Below, piece by piece: positions 41,075-48,275 of a DNA stretch of 48,275 nucleotides (positions within the stretch are counted from its first letter, which is position 1; each line of letters begins with the position of its first letter). This DNA comes from Pseudomonas guariconensis. GTDB lineage: Bacteria > Pseudomonadota > Gammaproteobacteria > Pseudomonadales > Pseudomonadaceae. The position numbers and the translations under genes are program-made. The notes under the pieces were generated by a model. It made no database searches. It was not told where the DNA came from and saw nothing but the letters and a program-made list of their open reading frames with translations. The stretch covers positions 1 through 48,275 of the forward strand of contig NZ_JADLJL010000037.1 of NCBI RefSeq assembly GCF_015680235.1, given 5' to 3'.

Positions 41075-42439
41075 TCATGCCTGGTGCAGGTACCAGCGCC
41101 AGTCTTGCTCGCCGACTTCGGCCATGAACTGGCGATATTCGGCGCGCTTGACCTTCAGGTAGACCCCGAGGAAGGCTTCGCCCAGGGCCTCCCGGGCCCA
41201 GGTCGAATGCTCCAGGGCATCGAGGGCGGTCAGCCACTCGGTGGGCAGGTGCTCCTTGGCCTGGGCATAGCCGTTGCCTTGCACCGGCGCACCGGGGTCG
41301 AGCTGCTCGCGCACGCCCCGGTGGGCGGCGGCGAGAATGGCCGCGGCGGCCAGGTACGGGTTGGCATCGGCGCCGCAGATGCGGTGCTCCACATGCCGGC
41401 TGTTGGCCGGCCCGCCGGGTACGCGCAGGCTCACGGTTCGGTTGTCCACGCCCCAGGTCGGTGCCAGCGGCGCATAGCTGTTGGCCTGAAAGCGCCGGTA
41501 GGAGTTGGCGTTGGGGCAGAACAACAGCAACGATTCGCGCAGGTGGCGCAGCATGCCGCCGACCGCCTGGCGCAGCAGCGGGGTGCCGGCCGGATCACTG
41601 CTGGCGAATAGGTTGTTGCCTTCGGCATCAGCCAGGCTCAAATGCATGTGCATGCCGGTGCCGGCCAGGTGGGCGAAGGGTTTGGCCATGAAGCAGGCCT
41701 GCATGCCATGCGCATTGGCGATGCCCTTGACCAGGCGCTTGTAGCGCACGGCCTGGTCCATGGCTTGCAAGGCATGGCCATGTTCCAGGGTGATTTCCAC
41801 TTGGCCGGGGGCATACTCGGAAATCGCCGTGCGCGCCGGAATACCCTGGGCCTTGCAGGCGGCATAGAGGTCGGCGAGGAAAGGTTCGATCTGCTCGAGC
41901 TCACGCAGCCCGTACACCTGGGTGGCGTGTGGGCGACCGCCGTCGCTGTCCAGTGCCGGTTGCGGGCGGCCCTGGGCGTCGCGTCGCTGGTCGAGCAGGT
42001 AGAACTCCAGCTCGCAGGCCATCACCGGGTGGTAGCCGTCGGCCTCGAGCGCTTCGAGGGTGCGCAGCAAGACATGACGCGGGTCCGCCACGCTGGCCGG
42101 CAGGCCCTCGCTGGGGTGCATGCTCACCTGCACGGCGGCGGTCGGCACGCGCCGCCAGGGCAGGCGTACCAGGCTGCCTTCAAGCGGGTAGGCGCGGCAG
42201 TCGATATCGCCCACGTCCCAGACCAGGCCGGAGTCTTCCACGTCCTCGCCATTGAGGGTCAGGCCTAGGATGGTGCTGGGCAGGGGACGACCGCTTTCAT
42301 ACACCGCCAGCAGCTCGTCGCGGTGCAACAGCTTGCCGCGGGGCACGCCGTTGGCGTCGAGGATGAACAGCTCGAACAGTTCGATATCAGGGTTGTCGGC
42401 CAGGAAGCGTCTGGCCTGGTCGGGGTTGGCAAAGTGCAT
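41075..42439 (-). CDS. glutamine synthetase-like gamma-glutamyl-amine ligase
   Basis: Protein of 454 aa in the GS family: N-terminal beta-grasp (IELFELFILDANGVPRGK), CELEFYLLD (metal Glu), EYAPGQVEITLEHG, the His motif GTGMHMHLSL, NSYRRF and a C-terminal HRICGADANPYLAAAAILAA. The adenylylation loop of GlnA is missing, as in PuuA/SpuI-type enzymes that join glutamate to putrescine or other amines. With the flavin oxidase behind it, it forms the first two steps of a gamma-glutamylated amine pathway. ATG 42439 agrees with the family start; the ribosome site is weak. Being a second GS outside glnA is normal for Pseudomonas. Confidence 0.83.
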   Translation of the reverse strand: MHFANPDQARRFLADNPDIELFELFILDANGVPRGKLLHRDELLAVYESGRPLPSTILGLTLNGEDVEDSGLVWDVGDIDCRAYPLEGSLVRLPWRRVPTAAVQVSMHPSEGLPASVADPRHVLLRTLEALEADGYHPVMACELEFYLLDQRRDAQGRPQPALDSDGGRPHATQVYGLRELEQIEPFLADLYAACKAQGIPARTAISEYAPGQVEITLEHGHALQAMDQAVRYKRLVKGIANAHGMQACFMAKPFAHLAGTGMHMHLSLADAEGNNLFASSDPAGTPLLRQAVGGMLRHLRESLLLFCPNANSYRRFQANSYAPLAPTWGVDNRTVSLRVPGGPANSRHVEHRICGADANPYLAAAAILAAAHRGVREQLDPGAPVQGNGYAQAKEHLPTEWLTALDALEHSTWAREALGEAFLGVYLKVKRAEYRQFMAEVGEQDWRWYLHQA

Positions 42440-42965
42440 GATGTTCGCTCGCGCCCGCAGGCGCACAGGACCGCCGCATACAGGGGGCGGGTCGTACCGG
42501 GAAACCGGCCGAACGTGGCCGGGACGGGTCAGTGAGGCGCGAACGAAGTATCCGGCGGGCGTGCGTGGCGGCAGTGCCACAGGGCCCAGAAGGCGAGGAT
42601 GACATGTACCAGCGGGTTTTCGCCGGCGCGCGCCTTGGCCTTGGGGAGAGCCGGGTGCGCATTGCTCGAGGGGCGGGTCATGCCTGGATACTCACATGGG
42701 GCGTAAGGTTGATTAAAGCAGTGAATGGCAATGTTCATTCCATGGCTGACTAAACATTTCAGGGAATGGCGCAAATGCTGTAGGAGCGGCCTTGCGCCGC
42801 GAAAGGGGTACGAAGCCGGGGCATAGATCGAGAGGGCCGCTTCGCGACACAAAGCCCACAGGGGCGGCAGCACAGACAGCAAAGCGGTCGCAAATCTGCG
42901 ACAATCGCGCATCTTCGAATGCCGATCATGAAAAAGCAGGCTCACCTGCATCACCAAAAAGCCCC
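42440..42965. other. gene-free gap between the GS-like gene and hrpA
   Basis: About 525 bp holding the divergent control regions. A REP-like pair lies at 42779-42870 (GTAGGAGCGGCCTTGCGCCG ... GAGGGCCGCTTCGCGACAC). No open frame here resembles a protein. Confidence 0.55.
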
Positions 42966-45900
42966 ATGACAGACCACTCAATCGACCAACTCCTGAAGAA
43001 CCTCGACCACGCCATGATCGCCGACCGCCATCGGCTGCGGCGCCAATTGCACGAGCTGCGCAAGCGCCCCGACGAGGCGAAGCAGGCCTTGTGGGTGGAA
43101 AAGGTCCAGGCGTCCTGCGCCCAGGTCGTGGCCCGCCAGCAGAGCGTGCCGAGCATCCGCTACGACGACAGCCTGCCCATCGCGGCCAAGCGCGACGAGA
43201 TCAAGAAGGCCCTGGCCGAGCACCAGGTGCTGGTGATCGCCGGCGAGACCGGCTCGGGGAAGACCACCCAGTTGCCGAAGATCTGCCTGGAGATGGGGCG
43301 CGGCCGCCATGGCCTGATCGCCCACACCCAGCCACGCCGGATCGCCGCGCGCAGCGTGGCGGCGCGGGTGGCGGAAGAACTGGGCACGCCTTTGGGTGGG
43401 CTGATCGGCTACCAGGTACGCTTCGAGGACCAGAGCGATGCCGGTACCCTGGTCAAGCTGATGACCGACGGCATCCTGCTGGCCGAGACCCAGCACGACC
43501 GCTTCCTCGAACGCTACGACACGATCATCGTCGACGAAGCCCACGAGCGCAGCCTGAACATCGACTTCCTGCTCGGCTACCTGAAGACCCTGCTGCACCG
43601 TCGCCCGGACCTGAAGCTGATCATCACCTCGGCGACCATCGACCTGGAGCGCTTCTCCAAGCATTTCGACGGCGCGCCGATCATCGAAGTGTCGGGCCGT
43701 ACCTTCCCGGTGGACACCTGGTACCGGCCGCTGACCAGCGAGCAGGACGAGGAGGGCAACCGTGTCGAGGACGACCTCACTGTCGACCAGGCGATCCTCG
43801 CCACCCTGGACGAGCTGGCCCATCACGAGCGCAGCGAGGGCAAGGGCCCCGGCGACGTGCTGGTGTTCCTGCCGGGCGAGCGGGAGATCCGTGACGCTGC
43901 CGAGATCCTGCGCAAGGCCCAGCTGCGTCACACCGAGATCCTGCCGCTGTATGCGCGCCTGACGCCGGCCGAGCAGCAGAAGATCTTCCAGCCTCATACC
44001 GGGCGCCGGGTAGTACTGGCCACCAACGTTGCCGAAACCTCCCTCACCGTTCCGGGCATCCGCTACGTGATCGACACCGGCACCGCGCGCATCAGCCGCT
44101 ACAGCTACCGGGCCAAGGTCCAGCGCCTGCCTATCGAGGCCGTGTCCCAGGCCAGTGCCAACCAGCGCAAAGGCCGGTGCGGGCGGGTCGAGCCGGGCAT
44201 TTGCGTGCGCCTGTACAGCGAAGAGGACTTCAACGCCCGACCGGCGTTCACCGACCCCGAGATCCTGCGCACCAACCTGGCAGCGGTGATCCTGCAGATG
44301 CTGCACCTGCGCCTGGGCGCGATCGATGCCTTCCCGTTCATCGAACCGCCGGATGGCAAGGCCATCAGCGATGGCTTCAACCTGTTGCAAGAGCTCTCGG
44401 CGGTCAATCGCGAGAATCAGCTGACCCCGCTGGGCCGCCAGCTGGCCCGCCTGCCGATCGACCCACGCCTGGGCCGCATGCTGCTCGAAGGCGCCCGTCA
44501 AGGCAGCCTGCAGGAGGTGCTGATCGTCGCCAGTGCCCTGTCGGTGCAGGACCCGCGCGAGCGCCCACCGGAGCGTCAGCAAGCGGCCGACCAGGCCCAT
44601 GCGCAGTGGAAGGACACCGACTCCGATTTCGCCGCCCTGGTCAACCTCTGGCGGGGGTTCGAGGAGCAGCGCCAGGCCTTGACCGCCAACCCGCTGCGCA
44701 ACTGGTGCCGCAAGCACTTCCTCAGCTACCTGCGCCTGCGTGAATGGCGCGATGCCCACCGCCAGCTCTCGCTGATCTGCCGCGACCTGCAATTGGCGGT
44801 CAACAAGGAGCCGGCGGACTTCCCACGCATGCACAAGGCCATCCTCAGTGGCCTGTTGAGCCAGATCGGCCACAAGACCGAGGACGGTGACTACCAGGGC
44901 GCGCGTCAGCGGCGTTTCTGGGTTCACCCGTCCTCTGGCATCGGCCGCAAGCGCCCACAGTGGGTGATGGCCGCGGAGCTTGTGGAAACCACCAAGCTCT
45001 ATGCGCGCATGGTGGCCAAGATCGAACCGGACTGGATCGAGCCGCTGGCCACCCACCTGGTCAAGAAGAACCATTTCGAGCCGCACTGGGAGAAGAAGCG
45101 CGGCCAGGTGGTGGCCTATGAACAGATCACCCTGTATGGCCTGATCCTGGTCGGCCGCCGGCCGGTGCACTTCGGCCCGATCGACCCGGTGGTGTCGCGC
45201 GAGCTGTTCATCCGCGACGGCCTGGTGGGCGCTGAGATCCAGTCGCGGGCCAAGTGCCTGTCCGCCAACAAGCGCCTGCTCGAGCAGCTCGACGAGCTGG
45301 AGGCCAAGGCCCGGCGGCGTGACATCCTGGCCGATGAGGAAACCCTGTACGCCTTCTACGAGGCGCGCCTGCCGGCAGAAATCCACCAGACCGCGACCTT
45401 CGACAGCTGGTACCGGGTCAACAGCCAGAAGGACCCGAACCTGCTGATCATGCGCGAAGAGGACGTGCTGGCCCGCGAGGCCAGCGAAGTGACTGCCGCG
45501 CAATACCCAGACAGCCTGCAAGTGGGGGATCTGCGCCTGCCGTTGACCTATCACTTCGAGCCAGGCCACCCCCGTGACGGCGTTACCGTGCGCGTGCCGG
45601 CACCGCTGCTGCCGAGCCTGCCAGGCGAGCGCCTGGAGTGGCTGGTACCCGGCCTGCTCGAGGCCAAGTGCGTGGCGCTGGTGCGCAACCTGCCCAAGGC
45701 CCTGCGCAAGAACTTCGTGCCGGTGCCCGATTTCGTCAAGGCGGCCCTGGCGCGCATGAGCTTCGGCCAGGGCGCCTTGCCCCAGGCCCTGGGCCAGGAA
45801 CTGCTGCGCATGACCGGTGCCCGGGTGCCGGACGACGCCTGGGCCGAAGCGGCCGGGCTGGTGGAAGGGCACCTGCGCATGAACATCGAGGTGGTCGATG

Positions 45901-46871
45901 GCCAGGGCAAGTTCCTCGGCGAAGGCCGCGACCTGGCCGAGCTGACCGCCCGTTTCGCCGCCGCGAGCCAGGCTGCGCTGGCCATGCCGCGTAATGAAAA
46001 AGCCGAGCAGCCGGTGCAGGCCAAGGCATTCGCCGAGGTGGCGCAGACCGCCCAGCAGAAGATCGCAGGGCTGTCGCTGACGGTGTACCCAGCGCTGGTG
46101 GAAGAGGCCGGGGCAGTGCGCGAAGGGCGTTTCTCGACCCAGGCCGAAGCCGAATTCCAGCACCGCCGCGCGCTGCAGCGGTTGCTGCTGCAACAGCTGG
46201 CCGAGCCTGCGAAGTTCCTGCGTGGCAAGCTGCCGGGGTTGACCGAGCTGGGCCTGCTGTACCGCGAGCTGGGCCGGGTCGAGGCGCTGGTGGAGGATAT
46301 CCTCCTGGCCAGCCTGGACAGCTGCATCCTCGAAGGCGAGGCGCCCTTGCCGCGTGATGGCGCAGCGCTCGCCGGGCTGGCCGAGCGCAAGCGCGGCAGC
46401 TGGGCCGAGCATGCCGAGCGCCTGGCCCGCCAGACTCTGGAAGTGCTCAAGCTGTGGCATGGCTTGCAGAAGCGTTTCAAGGGCAAGATCGACCTGAGCC
46501 AGGCGGTCGCGCTGAACGACATCAAGCAGCAACTCGCCAACCTGGTATACCCAGGTTTCGTGCGCGAGACGCCCGCGGCTTGGTTCAAGGAGTTGCCGCG
46601 CTATCTCAAGGCGGTGGAGCTGCGCCTGGAGAAGCTCGGTTCGCAGGTACAGAAAGACCGGGTGTGGAGCGGCGAGCTGGCCAACTTGTGGGCCCAGTAC
46701 AAGGCCCGCGCCGACAAGCATGCCCAGGAGGGCAAGCGGGACGAACAGCTCACGGTGTACCGTTGGTGGCTGGAGGAATACCGGGTGTCGTTGTTCGCCC
46801 AGCAGTTGGGCACCAAGGTGCCGGTTTCCGACAAACGTTTGGCCAAACAGTGGGCTCAGGTGGAAGCCTAA
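42966..46871 (+). CDS. hrpA: ATP-dependent RNA helicase HrpA
   Basis: DEAH-box helicase of 1301 aa, the usual length for HrpA. Walker A GETGSGKTTQLPKI (about 92-105), TQPRRIAARSVA, motif II VDEAHER, motif III SATID, motif V TNVAETSLTVPGIRYVIDTG and motif VI QRKGRCGRVEPG are complete. HA2 and OB-fold regions follow, then the long C-terminal DUF3418 part specific to HrpA. HrpA resolves stalled or collided ribosomes. ATG 42966 (MTDHSIDQLLKNLD) fits the family start; the preceding ~170 bp in frame contain a REP. No strong ribosome site. Confidence 0.95.
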   Translation: MTDHSIDQLLKNLDHAMIADRHRLRRQLHELRKRPDEAKQALWVEKVQASCAQVVARQQSVPSIRYDDSLPIAAKRDEIKKALAEHQVLVIAGETGSGKTTQLPKICLEMGRGRHGLIAHTQPRRIAARSVAARVAEELGTPLGGLIGYQVRFEDQSDAGTLVKLMTDGILLAETQHDRFLERYDTIIVDEAHERSLNIDFLLGYLKTLLHRRPDLKLIITSATIDLERFSKHFDGAPIIEVSGRTFPVDTWYRPLTSEQDEEGNRVEDDLTVDQAILATLDELAHHERSEGKGPGDVLVFLPGEREIRDAAEILRKAQLRHTEILPLYARLTPAEQQKIFQPHTGRRVVLATNVAETSLTVPGIRYVIDTGTARISRYSYRAKVQRLPIEAVSQASANQRKGRCGRVEPGICVRLYSEEDFNARPAFTDPEILRTNLAAVILQMLHLRLGAIDAFPFIEPPDGKAISDGFNLLQELSAVNRENQLTPLGRQLARLPIDPRLGRMLLEGARQGSLQEVLIVASALSVQDPRERPPERQQAADQAHAQWKDTDSDFAALVNLWRGFEEQRQALTANPLRNWCRKHFLSYLRLREWRDAHRQLSLICRDLQLAVNKEPADFPRMHKAILSGLLSQIGHKTEDGDYQGARQRRFWVHPSSGIGRKRPQWVMAAELVETTKLYARMVAKIEPDWIEPLATHLVKKNHFEPHWEKKRGQVVAYEQITLYGLILVGRRPVHFGPIDPVVSRELFIRDGLVGAEIQSRAKCLSANKRLLEQLDELEAKARRRDILADEETLYAFYEARLPAEIHQTATFDSWYRVNSQKDPNLLIMREEDVLAREASEVTAAQYPDSLQVGDLRLPLTYHFEPGHPRDGVTVRVPAPLLPSLPGERLEWLVPGLLEAKCVALVRNLPKALRKNFVPVPDFVKAALARMSFGQGALPQALGQELLRMTGARVPDDAWAEAAGLVEGHLRMNIEVVDGQGKFLGEGRDLAELTARFAAASQAALAMPRNEKAEQPVQAKAFAEVAQTAQQKIAGLSLTVYPALVEEAGAVREGRFSTQAEAEFQHRRALQRLLLQQLAEPAKFLRGKLPGLTELGLLYRELGRVEALVEDILLASLDSCILEGEAPLPRDGAALAGLAERKRGSWAEHAERLARQTLEVLKLWHGLQKRFKGKIDLSQAVALNDIKQQLANLVYPGFVRETPAAWFKELPRYLKAVELRLEKLGSQVQKDRVWSGELANLWAQYKARADKHAQEGKRDEQLTVYRWWLEEYRVSLFAQQLGTKVPVSDKRLAKQWAQVEA

Positions 46872-46909
46872 ACCTGGGGAGATGTGGCAAACTTGCGGGA
46901 ATTTGGGCC

Positions 46910-47010
46910 GCTGTGCGGCCCATCGCGGGACAAGCCCGCTCCTATAGGGATAGCGTCCTATTCTGTGGGAGGGGGTGTGCCCCGTGATCGAGGGCGCAGC
47001 CCTCGTACAT
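46910..47010. repeat. two REP-type palindromes after hrpA
   Basis: GCGGGACAAGCCCGCTCCTA at about 46925-46944 and TGTGGGAGGGGGTGTGCCCC with a GAGGGCGCAGCCCTC stem at about 46965-47006. They separate hrpA from the ketoacyl synthase gene. Confidence 0.7.
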
Positions 47011-47090
47011 AAATTGGTACTAAAGTGCCATTATGTTGCCTTTTTCCCGGCCAGCGCTGCGTGCGATGGCCTCTGACCAGAGGAACGACC

Positions 47091-48212
47091 GTGCATAACG
47101 TCGTGATCAGCGGCACAGGCCTGTATACCCCGGCCCAGAGTATTTCCAACGAAGAACTGGTGGCGTCCTTCAACACTTGGGCGCAGCAGTACAACCACGA
47201 CAACGCTGCCGCCATCGAGCGCGGCGAGCTGGAGGCAGCGCCGCTGTCCGATGCTGCCTTCATCGAGAAGGCTTCCGGTATCAAGAGCCGCTTCGTCATG
47301 GACAAGGCCGGCATCCTCGACCCGCAGCGCATGAAGCCGCGCCTGCCGGAGCGTTCCAACGACGAGCCGTCGATCCTCTGCGAAATGGCCGTGGCCGCTG
47401 CCCGCCAGGCACTGGAACGCGCAGGCCGTACCGCTGCCGACGTAGACGGGGTGATCGTCGCTTGTTCCAACCTGCAGCGCCCGTACCCGGCCATTTCCAT
47501 CGAAGTGCAGCAAGCGCTGGGCATCCAGGGCTTTGCCTTCGACATGAACGTGGCCTGCTCCTCGGCCACCTTCGGCATCCAGACCGCCGCCAACAGCGTG
47601 CAACTGGGCCAGGCCCGGGCGGTGCTGATGGTCAACCCGGAGATCTGCACCGGCCATTTGAACTTCCGGGACCGCGACAGCCACTTCATCTTCGGCGATG
47701 CCGCCACCGCGGTACTGGTCGAGCGTGCCGACCAGGCCACCTCGGCGCATCAGTTCGAAATCGTCAGTACCAAGCTGCTGACCCAGTTCTCCAACAACAT
47801 CCGCAACAACTTCGGCTTCCTCAACCGCGCGGCGGAGGAGGGCATCGGTGCGCCGGACAAACTGTTCGTCCAGGAAGGTCGCAAGGTGTTCCGCGAGGTC
47901 TGCCCGATGGTCGCTGAACTGATCGGCGAACACCTGGGTGAGAACGGCCTGCAGCCGACCGACGTCAAGCGCTTCTGGCTGCACCAGGCGAATCTGAGCA
48001 TGAACCACCTGATCGTCAAGAAGCTGGTGGGGCGCGAGGTGGCCGAGGAAGATGCACCGGTGATCCTGGACCGTTATGCCAACACCAGTTCGGCGGGGTC
48101 GGTAATCGCCTTCCACCTGTACCAAGATGACCTGCCCAAGGGCGCGTTGGGCGTGCTGAGCTCGTTTGGTGCGGGGTATTCGATCGGTAGCGTGATCCTG
48201 CGCAAGCGCTGA
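47091..48212 (+). CDS. beta-ketoacyl-ACP synthase III-like enzyme (PA3286 type)
   Basis: Thiolase-fold enzyme of 373 aa. Catalytic triad: Cys156 in MNVACSSATFGIQ, His in FWLHQANLSMN and Asn in RYANTSSAGS. It is longer than housekeeping FabH (about 317 aa) because of an insert near residues 25-95. In P. aeruginosa a synthase of this kind takes medium-chain acyl-CoA from beta-oxidation into fatty acid synthesis; the nearby fadD and phaJ genes make that role plausible. GTG 47091 is the start, with AGAGGA eight bases upstream. Confidence 0.85.
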   Translation: MHNVVISGTGLYTPAQSISNEELVASFNTWAQQYNHDNAAAIERGELEAAPLSDAAFIEKASGIKSRFVMDKAGILDPQRMKPRLPERSNDEPSILCEMAVAAARQALERAGRTAADVDGVIVACSNLQRPYPAISIEVQQALGIQGFAFDMNVACSSATFGIQTAANSVQLGQARAVLMVNPEICTGHLNFRDRDSHFIFGDAATAVLVERADQATSAHQFEIVSTKLLTQFSNNIRNNFGFLNRAAEEGIGAPDKLFVQEGRKVFREVCPMVAELIGEHLGENGLQPTDVKRFWLHQANLSMNHLIVKKLVGREVAEEDAPVILDRYANTSSAGSVIAFHLYQDDLPKGALGVLSSFGAGYSIGSVILRKR

Positions 48213-48227
48213 TTCGGCGTATAGCCT

Positions 48228-48275
48228 GTACCGGCCCCATCGCCGGCAAGCCGGCTCCCACACTATTGCTGTGGG
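48228..48275. repeat. REP element at the window end
   Basis: CCGGCCCCATCGCCGGCAAG followed by CCGGCTCCCACA. A GCCGGC-type REP after the ketoacyl synthase gene, cut by the window edge. Confidence 0.65.

Noticed and set aside
42978..46721. A 1247-codon open frame antisense to hrpA
   Set aside because: It lies opposite complete DEAH helicase motifs and reads as Gln/Leu/His-rich filler, as expected for the complement of high-G+C codons.

Overview
The window is a chromosomal segment of a Pseudomonas of the putida group. Supporting signs are the high G+C coding style, many copies of the putida-type REP palindrome (GTAGGAGCGGGCTTGTCCCGCG-like), a mexS/mexT pair, a complete fap amyloid operon, an mcpP-uppP pair, a phaJ-hydrolase-fadD-fadD cluster and hrpA. 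The species cannot be fixed from this sequence. Base 1 looks like a contig end: the first ~45 bases are a poor-quality T/GT/G run that truncates a fecR-like gene.

Layout. 1-1052: FecI-type sigma factor and FecR-type regulator (iron-type cell-surface signalling), minus strand. 1333-4956: a low-G+C four-gene operon on the minus strand, hxsD-hxsB-hxsC-hxsA. It encodes a His-Xaa-Ser repeat protein with a peptidoglycan-binding-like domain and two radical SAM enzymes. It is the best candidate here for an undescribed biological system. 5133-7270: divergent mexT (LysR) and mexS (oxidoreductase), without mexEF-oprN in the window. 7371-10578: an AT-rich leader, an unrecognised 459-aa protein and a MocR-like regulator that has lost its PLP lysine. 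10657-14564: a FAN1-type VRR-NUC nuclease overlapping an XPD/DinG-like helicase that carries its own N-terminal PD-(D/E)XK motif. 14651-16288: pgm. 16415-18571: an LtaS/OpgB-like envelope phosphotransferase.

18801-23712 is fapABCDEF (minus strand), the functional-amyloid operon. Upstream lie a candidate sigma-54 promoter and two matching 20-bp palindromes about 81 bp apart. 24007-25121: nadR-type kinase and pnuC (nicotinamide riboside salvage). 25295-26929: mcpP-like chemoreceptor. 27226-28501: uppP and a DUF1294 membrane protein. 28502-29471 has no gene but holds a hexanucleotide repeat and a ~475-bp nested inverted repeat. 29472-31189: a Ser/Thr dehydratase-like enzyme and a LysE-family exporter.

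31377-33941 is an ECF42 sigma factor operon (NTF2-like, DGPF/YciI-like, AHSA1-like, ECF42), preceded by a TGTCGA-N17-CGAC promoter that fits autoregulation. 34167-39592 handles fatty acids: phaJ, an alpha/beta hydrolase and two fadD paralogues. 39742-42439 is a glutamine synthetase-like/FAD-oxidase pair of the gamma-glutamylation type (polyamine or amine catabolism). 42966-46871 is hrpA. 47091-48212 is a FabH-like ketoacyl synthase of the kind that can feed beta-oxidation products back into fatty acid synthesis. No tRNA, rRNA, CRISPR array, transposase or phage gene was seen.
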